From Terriglobia bacterium (GTDB taxonomy: Bacteria; Acidobacteriota; Terriglobia; Terriglobales; Acidobacteriaceae): a stretch of DNA of 64,000 bases. The notes under the pieces were generated by a model. That model saw only the letters and a program-made list of their open reading frames with translations. It had not been told where the DNA came from and did no database searches. Shown here in pieces: positions 17,623-26,508 of the stretch (within the stretch, counting starts at the first letter, position 1; the number at the start of each line of letters is the position of its first letter). The DNA is taken from NCBI GenBank assembly GCA_020072845.1, contig JAIQGF010000011.1, positions 62,001-126,000 on the forward strand, read 5' to 3'. The translations under genes and the position numbers were made by a program.

Positions 17623-19164
17623 ATGAATAACCGGCTCCTTTTCTCCTTAGCAACTATTCTTCTCAGTTGCCTGGCAGCGGCTTCCGATCGCAGTGTTGCC
17701 AAGATCGACGGTCTGCGGCTGCGTTTCGCAGCCCCTGCCGGGATTGCACTGGAGAAGACGAGTGGTTCAGCCTGGTGTTTATCCCCTGACTGCAGCGTAC
17801 TGGTAACCAATCATCATGTAGCCGCCGGCCTCAGGCAGCGAACCAGAGTCAAAGGCGTGGGCATCGCCAGAAAGACTTCTGCTACCAGCAGTGCCGACGT
17901 TGACGCTACTACGCTGAATATCTGGTCGGGCAAGATCAAGCTGACCAGGGTCAGGGACCTGGCGATACTTGAGATGCGCCGCCCGCTGGCGGAGAAAGGC
18001 ATGCACAGCACGCCGGTGTTTGGAGGCCGGCTAAAGCCTGGGGAAAAGATTGCGGCAGTCAGTTATCCCCGGGGTCGATTCCAGGTGGTCGCAGGAGAAT
18101 TCACGGGCGAGTTCTCCGACGGCACGCTGCTGTTTACCCTTCACGAACCACTGGAGATGGGTAGTAGCGGGGGGCTGATACGCAATGCCGACCAGCAAGC
18201 GGTTGCGACCGTCGCCTTGGTAGCAGAGAAAGACCACCGCCTGGTGGTCGGCATACCGATGTGGTCGCTCGCCGACTTTGTGCGTAAAGCGAAGCCTTCA
18301 CTGGCCAGCCTGTTCCCCGGCGATATGTACCGCCCATCTGTACTGGCAGAAGGGTCTCCCGAGCCAATACAGATCGACGAGAGCATCCGCATGCAGCTTG
18401 ATATAACTGGGCAGAATCCTGAATTGCCGTTATCGCCTGCCACCAGCCTTGTCTGGCCAGTGTCTCCGCGCGAGGTTCCCCTGCTTCCCCGGACGCCAGA
18501 GGTCGAAGCACTGCGCTCCAGGGTTGAGGCAATGGCCGGTTCAATGAAGAACTTCGTGGCCCTGCAATCGTTGACCATGCAGGAAAAGAAAATAATCTGG
18601 GAGCATGAGATTCAGGTCGTGGGCGGCCAGCAGCGCTTCCGTTCACCCAACGGCGAAGTCACGGATCAGATACCATTGCCGTCCCACCCTGGTGTGGTCC
18701 CGGGTCAAGAATGGTATGGCCTCCTGGTTTCGCTGATGGACGCCAAGTTGCACATCCGCTATGCGGGAAGAACAACACTGGGTGACCGGCCGGTAGAACG
18801 CTTTGAGTTTTCAGCGACCGCCGACGAGAACCTTTGCCATCCTCGGGTATACGCAGCCAACGATGACCGGTTCTGGGACGGGAGCGTCTCCTGCTTCGGA
18901 GAGGTCCTGGCGTCCCTATCCGACTTTCGTTTGCTGCGGGTTACGCTGGAGATGCCGATGCCCCCAGCCTCCGGCTTCGAGCACATACGCTTAACGGTGG
19001 TATATGGACAGCTTCCAATGGGGACGGTACCAGCACACGAGCTTCTGGAAGCCCGGCTTGGCTCGGGGCAATTGCTGCATTCGGAAGCCAACTTCGTTAA
19101 CTACCGCCTGTTCCAGGTCAATTCAACAATTCGCTGGAATACAAGCGCGCAGGATATCCGATGA
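17623..19164 (+). CDS. Secreted trypsin-like serine protease with unknown C-terminal domain
   Basis: Chymotrypsin-fold protease, 513 aa, exported (signal peptide about 1-20). The triad is visible: His65 in TNHHVAAG, Asp in RDLAILEM and Ser182 in MGSSGGLI. There is no PDZ domain. The C-terminal half (about 300-513) starts MAGSMKNFVALQSL and contains VGGQQRFR, GLLVSLMDAKLHIRYAGRTTLGDRPVERFEF and ASLSDFRLLRVTLE. In layout it resembles the secreted protein at 52055-52999. ATG 17623 is chosen for its AGAGGAAG ribosome-binding site and signal peptide. Confidence 0.8.
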   Translation: MNNRLLFSLATILLSCLAAASDRSVAKIDGLRLRFAAPAGIALEKTSGSAWCLSPDCSVLVTNHHVAAGLRQRTRVKGVGIARKTSATSSADVDATTLNIWSGKIKLTRVRDLAILEMRRPLAEKGMHSTPVFGGRLKPGEKIAAVSYPRGRFQVVAGEFTGEFSDGTLLFTLHEPLEMGSSGGLIRNADQQAVATVALVAEKDHRLVVGIPMWSLADFVRKAKPSLASLFPGDMYRPSVLAEGSPEPIQIDESIRMQLDITGQNPELPLSPATSLVWPVSPREVPLLPRTPEVEALRSRVEAMAGSMKNFVALQSLTMQEKKIIWEHEIQVVGGQQRFRSPNGEVTDQIPLPSHPGVVPGQEWYGLLVSLMDAKLHIRYAGRTTLGDRPVERFEFSATADENLCHPRVYAANDDRFWDGSVSCFGEVLASLSDFRLLRVTLEMPMPPASGFEHIRLTVVYGQLPMGTVPAHELLEARLGSGQLLHSEANFVNYRLFQVNSTIRWNTSAQDIR

Positions 19165-19276
19165 ATGCAGAAACCTGAACGGGTGCCGTGGAGATTGTGC
19201 CCTCTCTGCAGCCGGGAGCAGATAGAGGCCGGGGCGATTATCCACCTCGACGTCGGGGTCACGCCGCGTATGCGCC

Positions 19277-20737
19277 TCAACCTTCGATTCCGGGCAGCCG
19301 CGTCATTCCTGCTTTTCGGCCGTACACCTCAAACGCGGCACGGAGCTGCGATTCCCGTTCCCGGGCGGCGTCGGACCGTCGGTAGTTCGCCAGCAGTTGC
19401 GCCACCCGTTGCCGCGCGCGGGAGAACGTATCGCGCGGCTTGCCCTCCTCGTCGGCGCCCGGCGGATTCCGGTCGATGACCTCCGACGGCAGGTACTGCT
19501 CGCTGCGAAATAGCCGCCGTGTTTCCGGCAGCTTCAGGAATTCGCCTTTCGGCCCGGCGGCGGCGAACATCGCCAGCGCCAAGGTTTCGGTGCGTGCCTC
19601 GATGCCCCGCAACAAGCGTTGCACCGACCCAATTGCCTCGGCGTCCACCACCAGCTTCTCCGCGCTGTGACACGCCAGAAAATCCAGCATGCCCGCGCCG
19701 GAAATCATGTTGATGCCCGCCAGCGCACCCAGCGTGGCCGTCATCGCGCTCTCCATGCCCGCTTGCGCGTCCACCAGCTTGGCATCACTGGCCACCAGGT
19801 AGGCATGCGTCGGCAAACCAAAATGTTTGCCGATTTGCGCGCACGCCATGTCAATCATCACGGTTTCCACGGCGCCCATGGGCGTGGTCGCGGTGCGCAT
19901 ATCAACAATCGCCGGCGCGCCTCCCCAGACGATCGGCGCACCCGGGCAGGCAAGCTGGTGAATGCAGATGCCGCTGATGCATTCGGCCGCATGTTGCACC
20001 ACCGCGCCCGCCAGCGTGACCGGCGCCGCCAAACCGGCCAGCGGCATGGAGACGATTTCCGCCGGCACGCCTGCCCGCGCCAACTCCACCAAATTTTGCG
20101 CGCCGAATTCCGACCAGTTCAGCGGCGGAGTCGGGCAGACATCGAACACGGCCCGCGGCCTTTTCCGCAGCGTCTCGCGGCTCCCGCCGTCAGCCGCCAG
20201 CAAATCCAGCATCGGCTGCACACCCGCGGCGCTGAACGCACCCGTGACCACCGGCTTGTCCGAGTACCACAGGACCACCAGCAGCCGGTACAGATCTCCA
20301 ATGTCGCGTGCAACGTCGCTGCAGACCACCGCGGTCGATTGCGCCGCGTACTGCGGCAGCATCTCGGTGACCTGCACCAGGTGAGCCATGTCGGCCGCTT
20401 CCGCCGGCCGCGGACGCTGCGTCTCCGGGTCAAGCACGTTCAGACAAGACGAGCCGGGATCGAAGTGCACATCGTCGCCGCCGTAGTGCACCGCCGGACG
20501 GCCGGCACGATCGTAGAGGAAGAACTCCTTCGGGGCAGAAGCCAGCAACGACTCCGCGACCGGCCGCGGGATCCGCGCCGTCCCGTTCTCGACCTGCGCG
20601 CCGGCGCCGCGCAACATCTCGATGACCGCAGGCGTTTCCACGCGGATGCCGGTCTCGGCCAGCAGCTGAAACGCTTCGTCTGCGATGCGGCCGACGAACT
20701 CCCGGTCCAGCAGTTCGAGTTTCGGTCTCACCGGCAT
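19277..20737 (-). CDS. MttB-family (non-pyrrolysine) methylamine/betaine:corrinoid methyltransferase
   Basis: Member of the trimethylamine/glycine betaine methyltransferase family (COG5598), 486 aa, which transfers a methyl group from a quaternary or tertiary amine to a corrinoid protein. Motifs seen include AFQLLAETGIRVETP, GGDDVHFDPGSSCLNVLDPETQ, GAFSAAGVQPML, CPTPPLNW, WGGAPAIVDMRTATTPMGAVE and GAGMLDF. There is no internal TAG, so it lacks pyrrolysine like MtgB-type enzymes. ATG 20737 overlaps the end of the corrinoid protein gene by 10 bp, which indicates translational coupling. The substrate is unknown. Confidence 0.87.
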   Translation of the reverse strand: MPVRPKLELLDREFVGRIADEAFQLLAETGIRVETPAVIEMLRGAGAQVENGTARIPRPVAESLLASAPKEFFLYDRAGRPAVHYGGDDVHFDPGSSCLNVLDPETQRPRPAEAADMAHLVQVTEMLPQYAAQSTAVVCSDVARDIGDLYRLLVVLWYSDKPVVTGAFSAAGVQPMLDLLAADGGSRETLRKRPRAVFDVCPTPPLNWSEFGAQNLVELARAGVPAEIVSMPLAGLAAPVTLAGAVVQHAAECISGICIHQLACPGAPIVWGGAPAIVDMRTATTPMGAVETVMIDMACAQIGKHFGLPTHAYLVASDAKLVDAQAGMESAMTATLGALAGINMISGAGMLDFLACHSAEKLVVDAEAIGSVQRLLRGIEARTETLALAMFAAAGPKGEFLKLPETRRLFRSEQYLPSEVIDRNPPGADEEGKPRDTFSRARQRVAQLLANYRRSDAARERESQLRAAFEVYGRKAGMTRLPGIEG

Positions 20738-21387
20738 GCGCCCAGCTTGGCTGCCATGAAATCCCGCGCCAGCGTCACCGCTTCTGAGGCATTCTTGGCG
20801 TAACCGTCGGCGCCGATCTCGTCCGCCCATCGGCGTGTTACCGGCGCCCCGCCGACCATGATCTTCACCCGTGGCCGCAGTCCTTCGCGGTCGAGCGACT
20901 CCACCACATTTCTTTGCACGGTCATGGTGGTGGTCAGCAGGGCGGAAACGCCCACGATGTCGGCATCCACTTCGCGGATTTTGGCCGCGAAAGCTTCGGT
21001 CGCAACGCTGACTCCGAGATCGTGCACCTGGAATCCGGCCGCCGACAGCATGATCGCCACCAGCGATTTCCCGATTTCGTGAATATCCCCTTTCACCGTG
21101 CCCAGCACCACCGTTCCGCGCGTCTTGCGCTCGCTGCCACGGCGCCGCATCTCCGGTTCCAGCACGGCCACCGCCGCCTTCATCGCTTCGCTCGCCGCCA
21201 TCACGTCGGGAAGGTACATTTCGTGGCATCCGAATCGTTGCCCGACGTAATCCATGCCGGGCACGCAAGCCTGATCGAGCGCCTGCGCGGGCTCGATGCC
21301 TTGTTCCACGGCTCGACGCGCCACCTGGGCGGCATGGTCCGGCAGGCCGTCAATGATCGCTTGCCGCAGCTCTTCCAGAAGCTCCAT
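20728..21387 (-). CDS. Corrinoid (B12-binding) methyl-carrier protein, MtbC/MtgC-like
   Basis: Two-domain corrinoid protein, 219 aa. The N-terminal helical cap (about 1-90, with GMDYVGQRFGCHEMYLPDVM) is followed by a Rossmann cobalamin domain. The axial-His motif reads GDIHEIGKSL where the family usually has GDxHDIGKN, so the His is kept but the following Asp is Glu and the Asn is Ser. VHDLGVSV and VGGAPVTRRWADEIGADGYAKNA complete the B12 site. It forms a two-gene unit with the methyltransferase. No reactivase or second methyltransferase is in the window. Confidence 0.9.
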   Translation of the reverse strand: MELLEELRQAIIDGLPDHAAQVARRAVEQGIEPAQALDQACVPGMDYVGQRFGCHEMYLPDVMAASEAMKAAVAVLEPEMRRRGSERKTRGTVVLGTVKGDIHEIGKSLVAIMLSAAGFQVHDLGVSVATEAFAAKIREVDADIVGVSALLTTTMTVQRNVVESLDREGLRPRVKIMVGGAPVTRRWADEIGADGYAKNASEAVTLARDFMAAKLGACR

Positions 21388-21395
21388 TCGCCGCC

Positions 21396-21560
21396 TTACC
21401 CCGCGTCCGAAATCTCGCCCGCAACCTGCCGAACGTTCTTGGCGTGCAGCAGTTCCACGATTGCCCGGTACAGCCGCGCGCGCATATCAAAGCGTTCGTG
21501 CGCGCGCGTAATGTATCGCACCGTGATGTTCACGCCCAGGTTGGGCTGTGTCCCATCCGC
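21396..21560 (-). pseudogene. C-terminal remnant of a mechanosensitive-channel-like gene
   Basis: A 54-codon frame with no usable start and a TAG directly upstream encodes GVNITVRYITRAHERFDMRA and then RLYRAIVELLHAKNV, ending in TAA 8 bp before the corrinoid gene. It looks like the cytoplasmic C-terminus of MscS-family proteins. The upstream side is replaced by GGTGGTGGGTGGTAGCTGG-type repeats, so the rest of the gene appears lost. The family assignment is from memory of similar sequences and is tentative. Confidence 0.45.
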
Positions 21561-21652
21561 CTAACCAGCTACCACCCACCACCTGCCGGCTACCCCGCTT
21601 CCCTCTCCCCTGAAACAGCTATTTACTTTTTCGCCGCAAAATAAGACCATAT

Positions 21653-21661
21653 TAGAATCCG
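21653..21661 (+). promoter_or_regulatory. TAGAATCCG -10-like element
   Basis: TAGAAT ends 6 bp before ATG 21665, which would place transcription initiation at about the start codon (a leaderless message). The same TAGAATCCG string occurs at 38949 and 39894. Confidence 0.4.
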
Positions 21662-21664
21662 GTC

Positions 21665-21895
21665 ATGTTTGGGAAGCAGTCTATAGCCGTGTTGGTGCGG
21701 TTCCTCGTCGTCGTGCTGTTCTTGAGCGCGGCCGTGAGCTTGGGCGCGCGCGGGCGTGCGCGCGGGTACCAGGCAGGCGGTGGCGCTCATCATGCGCAGC
21801 CGAAACTACGCGCCAAGCAGCCAAAAGACAAGCAGAAGAGGCCCACGCCTCCGCCCGAAACCAAACCCGACCCCCTGACCGCAGTGGCCCGCTAG
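21665..21895 (+). CDS. Small basic proline-rich protein, probably exported
   Basis: 76 aa and not recognised. A hydrophobic segment (LVRFLVVVLFLSAAVSLG) is followed by an Arg/Lys/Pro-rich tail (QPKDKQKRPTPPPETKPDP). A -10-like box lies immediately upstream and there is no ribosome-binding site. Base use agrees with coding, but the length makes this a weak call. Confidence 0.4.
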   Translation: MFGKQSIAVLVRFLVVVLFLSAAVSLGARGRARGYQAGGGAHHAQPKLRAKQPKDKQKRPTPPPETKPDPLTAVAR

Positions 21896-21936
21896 ACCCT
21901 TTCCCGCCCACGGAACACTTCGAATTGCGGAATTCC

Positions 21937-23223
21937 TCACTCGTAGCGCAGCGCTTCGACCGGATCCAGCTTGGCCGCCTTCCACGCCGGATAGATGCCG
22001 AAGAACAGGCCGACACTCATGGAACAGCCGACGCCCAGCACGATCGCCCAAGGCGGAACGGCGGAGGGAAGTTTCGGCATGGTCAGATTGATGATCACGC
22101 TGATGCCGACTCCGATCAAAACGCCGATCGCGCCGCCCGTGCCGGTGAGCGTGACGGCCTCGATCAGGAACTGGCGGATGATGTCGCCGCGGCGGGCGCC
22201 GACGGCTTTGCGCACGCCGATCTCGCGGGTGCGCTCGGTCACCGACATCAACATGATATTCATGACCCCGACCCCGCCCACCAGAAGTCCGATGGAACTG
22301 ACCACCACCGTGATCAAGCCGATGGCCCCCATGATCTGGCGGAACTGTGCTGCCATGGCCTCGGCGGAAGAGACGCTGAAGTTGTCGGGCTTGTCGAAAG
22401 GAACCTTGCGGAAGCGGCGCAGCAGGCCGCGCACTTCGTCTTCGGCCGCCGCCTTCTGTCCGGGAAAGGCTTCGACGCCGATGAAGTGCTCGTCGTACGT
22501 GGGATGGTGCTTGCGGTAGCTGTGATACGGGACTTGGATGGTCTTGTCGGCGGACTCGTCGCGGAAAAACTGTCCCTTGCGTTTCTCCAGCACGCCGATG
22601 ACGCGGTAGGAAACGCCGTCGACGATGATTTCCTTGCCGATGGGGTCTTCGCCGGGAAACAGGCCGTCCTGCAGGTCGTAGCCGATGACGGCGACATCCA
22701 CGCGGTGGAGGTCTTCGCCGTCATTGAAGAACCGGCCCTTGAGCAGGTGCCCGTTGTACACCTCGGTCCAGGACGGCAGCGTGCCGTTGTGATCGATCTC
22801 AAAGACCTCGTTGCCCTTGTAGCGCGCGCTCACCGGGCCGGTGCGGCGGTCATAGCGCTGGAAGACTTCGACGGTGGTGTTCTTGACCGCCGGGCATTCC
22901 TCCTTGATGGCAAGAGCGTCCTCCAGCGTGAGCGGCTTGCGCATGCGTTCCTCCGCGCTGCGGCGGCCGACGTGAAATCCGATGTCCCAGCGGAAGACAA
23001 ACAGCGTGTTGGTTCCGTAGTCCTCGAGGAACGCACGCACATCGCGGTCCAGACCGACCACGATGGAACCGACGGCGATCAGGGCGGTGACACCGATGAC
23101 GACGCCGAGCACGGTGAGCATGGAACGGGTTTTGTGGGCGCGCAAGGTGGACAAGGCCATGCGCGCGTTCTCGCCCAATGCCAGGCGGTGCAGGAAGACC
23201 GGTTTGTGGCTCACGGCGCTCAT
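21937..23223 (-). CDS. ABC transporter permease (MacB/FtsX type)
   Basis: Permease of about 428 aa. The N-terminal cytoplasmic stretch and first helix (LSTLRAHKTRSMLTVLGVVIGVTALIAV) are followed by a large periplasmic MacB-PCD domain and three C-terminal helices of the FtsX domain. Those include VMNIMLMSVTERTREIGVRKAVGARRGDI, the coupling motif, and FFGIYPAWKAAKLDPVEALRYE at the end. It pairs with the next permease. No ATPase gene or membrane-fusion gene is adjacent, so the ATPase must be elsewhere. ATG 23223 is used; a TTG 6 bp upstream is possible. Confidence 0.92.
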   Translation of the reverse strand: MSAVSHKPVFLHRLALGENARMALSTLRAHKTRSMLTVLGVVIGVTALIAVGSIVVGLDRDVRAFLEDYGTNTLFVFRWDIGFHVGRRSAEERMRKPLTLEDALAIKEECPAVKNTTVEVFQRYDRRTGPVSARYKGNEVFEIDHNGTLPSWTEVYNGHLLKGRFFNDGEDLHRVDVAVIGYDLQDGLFPGEDPIGKEIIVDGVSYRVIGVLEKRKGQFFRDESADKTIQVPYHSYRKHHPTYDEHFIGVEAFPGQKAAAEDEVRGLLRRFRKVPFDKPDNFSVSSAEAMAAQFRQIMGAIGLITVVVSSIGLLVGGVGVMNIMLMSVTERTREIGVRKAVGARRGDIIRQFLIEAVTLTGTGGAIGVLIGVGISVIINLTMPKLPSAVPPWAIVLGVGCSMSVGLFFGIYPAWKAAKLDPVEALRYE

Positions 23224-23228
23224 CGTCA

Positions 23229-23325
23229 AAAAGTTGAACGCAGAGACACAGAGGCGCAGAGGGTTTCAGAAGAGCCAATCCTCGGGCGACTCTGTGTCTC
23301 CGTGACTCTGTGTTTTTCGTTCACG
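23229..23325. repeat. Inverted array of GCAGAGACACAGAGG units
   Basis: The spacer between the two permease genes reads AACGCAGAGACACAGAGGCG, then after about 30 bp the complementary CTCTGTGTCTCCGTGACTCT. It can form a hairpin across the intercistronic gap. The same unit occurs at 43360-43430. Confidence 0.75.
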
Positions 23326-24565
23326 TTTCAAACCTCAGCGCTTCGATCGGGTCCAGCTTGGCGGCCTTGCGGGCCGGATAAATTCCAAAAAACAGGCCCA
23401 CCGCGGTGGAGACGGTGAGGGCAATGATGACGGCGGAGATGGGTACGGCCATGGGAACCGAGGTGGTGTTGCGCAGGATCACGGCGCCGGCCCAGGCCAC
23501 GGTGACCCCGATGGCGCCGCCCACGGCGGACATGACCGACGATTCCACCATGAACTGCACGAGGATGTCGCGGCGGCGGGCGCCAATGGACTTGCGCACG
23601 CCGATCTCGCGGGTGCGCTCGGTGACGCTGGCCAGCATGACATTCATGATGACCACGCCGCCGATCACCAGGAAGACGCTCACGATCCCCACCATGCTGG
23701 AGGCCAGCACCGCCGTCAGGTTCTTCCACAGGCCCATGATGGTATCGGAGGAAATGATGCCGAAGTTGTCTTCGCTGCCGGGAGCGAGGTGGCGGCGCGC
23801 CCGCATGAGCGCGCGCGTCTCGTCCTTCGTCTGCTCCATCCATTCCGCGCCCCGGCATTGAATGTTGACCGACAGGCTGCGGTCGTGCCCGTTGTGCTTG
23901 AGATACGTCAGAATGGGTATATAGACAAAATTGTCCTGGGACTGGCCGAGCACGGTGCCGATCGCCTTGGCGACGCCGACAATTTCGTATTCGCGCCCGT
24001 CCACGGAGACCAGCTTGCCGATGGGATCGAGGCTGGGGAAAAGCCGGTTGGCGGTTTCGCGGCCGATGAAGGCGGTCATGGAGCGGTGATCGTTATCGCC
24101 ATCGGTGATGTAGCGCCCGCTCTCCGGCTCCTCGATGTCCATCTGCCCGATGTTGGCGGTGACACCGCGGATGGAAACGTCGTCGAGGCTGTCGGTGCCG
24201 CTCTTGACCTTGCCGTTCTTCCTTACCTCGACTCCCACCTGGTTGGGGAGCTGCAAGCCGTCATGCATCGCCTCGTAGTCTTCCCAGGTGATCTTGCGAT
24301 TGCGGCGCTGCGCCTTCACGAAATCGGCGGCGTTGGTGATGATGGGAAACTGGTGGACCAGGAAGACGTTGGAACCCATGTTGGCGACGCGGTCGGCGAT
24401 GTAGCGGTTCGTCCCCTCGATCAGCGCGACCACCAGGATGAGGGTGGAAACCGACAGGATGATGCCCAGCAGCATGAGAAAGGAGCGCAGCTTATGGGCG
24501 CGCATGGTTTGTAGCGCGACCACAGCCGGCTCGCGCAGACGAATGCCGCTGTGCATCCTGCTCAC
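23321..24565 (-). CDS. ABC transporter permease (MacB/FtsX type)
   Basis: 414 aa, homologous to the neighbouring permease. It has LQTMRAHKLRSFLMLLGIILSVSTLILV at the N-terminus, a periplasmic MacB-PCD domain, VIMNVMLASVTERTREIGVRKSIGARRRDILVQF and a C-terminal FFGIYPARKAAKLDPIEALRFE. It is upstream of the first permease on the same strand. The two probably form a heterodimer in an efflux or lipoprotein-type exporter (inference). Confidence 0.92.
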   Translation of the reverse strand: MSRMHSGIRLREPAVVALQTMRAHKLRSFLMLLGIILSVSTLILVVALIEGTNRYIADRVANMGSNVFLVHQFPIITNAADFVKAQRRNRKITWEDYEAMHDGLQLPNQVGVEVRKNGKVKSGTDSLDDVSIRGVTANIGQMDIEEPESGRYITDGDNDHRSMTAFIGRETANRLFPSLDPIGKLVSVDGREYEIVGVAKAIGTVLGQSQDNFVYIPILTYLKHNGHDRSLSVNIQCRGAEWMEQTKDETRALMRARRHLAPGSEDNFGIISSDTIMGLWKNLTAVLASSMVGIVSVFLVIGGVVIMNVMLASVTERTREIGVRKSIGARRRDILVQFMVESSVMSAVGGAIGVTVAWAGAVILRNTTSVPMAVPISAVIIALTVSTAVGLFFGIYPARKAAKLDPIEALRFET

Positions 24566-24743
24566 AATCCAAGATACGCAAATCCGGGCGCCAAGGTTTC
24601 GTCAAACCGCCGGAGTGGTCATGCGTCACACACCATTGTGATACGGGCGTTTTGTGCTTGGGATTGCCGCCGCCGGCGCATATGGTAGAAAGAGCGCCAT
24701 TCGGTTATCGTTGGGCAATTCCCATTCGATGAGGAGCGTATTA

Positions 24744-26387
24744 GTGGAAACCCACCCCAAGGGCTCTCGGGCCAAAGTGTTGCTTACCTCCGTATTCGGG
24801 CCCTACGCCCAGGACGACGAGTTCGGCAGCCGCGCCATCAACCCCATGGAGCTCTACCACAACCAGGTGACGCGCGCCCAGGGCAGTTTCTCTCTGCGCA
24901 TGTTCCATCGCTCCTGGGGCATCACCATGATCCAGCACAATATCTCCGCGCCGTGCACCGTGCTGGACTTCCCGACGCTCGAGCATTTCCAGCGCGAGGT
25001 AACGGACGAGCAATACGACATCGTGGGGATCTCGGCCATCATCCCGAACATCGGCAAGGCCCGCGAGATGTGCCGGATCGTCCGCCAGCTCTCGCCGAAT
25101 TCGAAGATCATTGTCGGCGGCCACGTGGCGGGAATTCCGGGCGTGGAGAAGATGCTCGACGCCGACCACATCGTGAAGGGCGAGGGCATCGCGTGGATGC
25201 GCCGCTATCTCGGCGAGGATCCCAGCGCGCCCATAAAGCATCCGCCGATCATGTCGGCCTTTCAACTGCGCGTCATGGGCTTGCGCGTGCCGGAATCCAG
25301 GAAAACCACTGCCGCCACCATCATTCCCTCGGTCGGTTGTCCCATGGGCTGCAACTTCTGCACCACTTCGGCGTTCTTCGGCGGCAAGGGCAAGTCGGTC
25401 AATTTCTATGAAACCGGCGACGAGCTGTTCGAGGTGATGCGGCAGTCCGCGGACGCCTTGCACACCCGTTCGTTCTTCGTCATGGACGAAAATTTCCTGC
25501 TCAACCGCCCCCGCGCCATGCAACTGCTGGCTCGCATGAAGCAGGAGAACAAGCCCTGGGCGCTCTACGTGTTCTCCTCCGCCAACGCGATCCGCAAATA
25601 CACCATGGAGGAGCTGGTGCAACTGGGCGTCTCCTGGATTTGGATGGGTCTGGAATCGGAAGTGTCGGGCTACGCCAAACTCAACGGCGCCGACACCCTG
25701 GCCTTGACCCGCGAGCTGCGCCGGCACGGCATCAAGACGCTGGGCTCGACCATTGTCGGCATGGAGCACCACACCCCGGAGAACATCCGCGCCGAGGTCG
25801 AGCACGCCATCGCCCACCAGACCGATTTCCACCAGTTCATGCTCTACACCCCCGTCCCGGGCACGCCGCTGTTCCAGCAGATGACCGACGAAAACCGCAT
25901 GCTCGACGTCGACCTCGCCGACATCCACGGGCAGTACAAGTTCAACTTCCGGCACGCCGCCATCTCGCGCGACGATTCCAAGAAGTTTCTCGACTGGGCC
26001 TTCTGGCGCGATTTCGAGCGCAATGGCCCCAGCGTGTTCCGCATCTGCCAGACCATGCTGCAGGGCTGGATGCGCTACAAGAACTACCCCGACCTGCGCG
26101 TCCGCGCCCGCTTCGAGTGGGAAGTGAAGCAGTTGAAGAGCGCTTACAACGCCTCGCTGTGGGCGATGGAAAAGCGGCTGAAACACGCCAATCAGCAGGT
26201 CAGCCAGCAGATCCGCACGCTGCGCAAGCAAGTGGAGAAGGAATTCGGCCTCGCCGCCCGCAGCACCCGCGCCTTCCTCGGCCCGGTGCTGTTGTGGGCT
26301 TCCAAGCGCGAAGACAAGCGCCTGGCCAGGGGCCAGACCTACGAGCCGCCGACGATTGTGGAGAGAACGAACTGGGTGGAAGCGTGA
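24744..26387 (+). CDS. B12-binding domain radical SAM protein
   Basis: About 547 aa from GTG 24744, which follows GAGGAG at ideal spacing; an ATG 15 bp upstream would remove that site. The N-terminal part is a B12-binding-like Rossmann domain (YDIVGISAIIPNIGKA, IIVGGHVAGIPG). The radical SAM motif CPMGCNFC (Cys199, 203, 206) binds the 4Fe-4S cluster. LESEVSGYAKLNG and GSTIVGMEHHTPENI are typical of SPASM-less B12 radical SAM enzymes. The C-terminal region (about 430-520) is a basic helical tail. Likely chemistry is methylation or radical C-C bond formation on a lipid or peptide; the substrate is unknown. Confidence 0.85.
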   Translation: METHPKGSRAKVLLTSVFGPYAQDDEFGSRAINPMELYHNQVTRAQGSFSLRMFHRSWGITMIQHNISAPCTVLDFPTLEHFQREVTDEQYDIVGISAIIPNIGKAREMCRIVRQLSPNSKIIVGGHVAGIPGVEKMLDADHIVKGEGIAWMRRYLGEDPSAPIKHPPIMSAFQLRVMGLRVPESRKTTAATIIPSVGCPMGCNFCTTSAFFGGKGKSVNFYETGDELFEVMRQSADALHTRSFFVMDENFLLNRPRAMQLLARMKQENKPWALYVFSSANAIRKYTMEELVQLGVSWIWMGLESEVSGYAKLNGADTLALTRELRRHGIKTLGSTIVGMEHHTPENIRAEVEHAIAHQTDFHQFMLYTPVPGTPLFQQMTDENRMLDVDLADIHGQYKFNFRHAAISRDDSKKFLDWAFWRDFERNGPSVFRICQTMLQGWMRYKNYPDLRVRARFEWEVKQLKSAYNASLWAMEKRLKHANQQVSQQIRTLRKQVEKEFGLAARSTRAFLGPVLLWASKREDKRLARGQTYEPPTIVERTNWVEA

Positions 26388-26465
26388 TCGGTCGACAGTC
26401 GACGGCTGACGGTCGACCCTGCGCGATTTTCCCGTCGACCGTGGACCGTCGACCGTAGACTCCCA
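26388..26465. repeat. Inverted array of GTCGACGGTCGAC units
   Basis: GGTCGACAGTCGACGGCTGA on the left and CCGTCGACCGTGGACCGTCG on the right surround a short spacer between the radical SAM gene and ddl. The same unit is found at 57319-57385. Confidence 0.75.
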
Positions 26466-26508
26466 AACGCCCATTGCCTTCCCAGCGCACTCGATTTATG
26501 TTCCCATC

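Noticed and set aside
19277-20737. Pyrrolysine-type MttB
   Set aside because: No in-frame TAG occurs in the gene; the frame is fully open.
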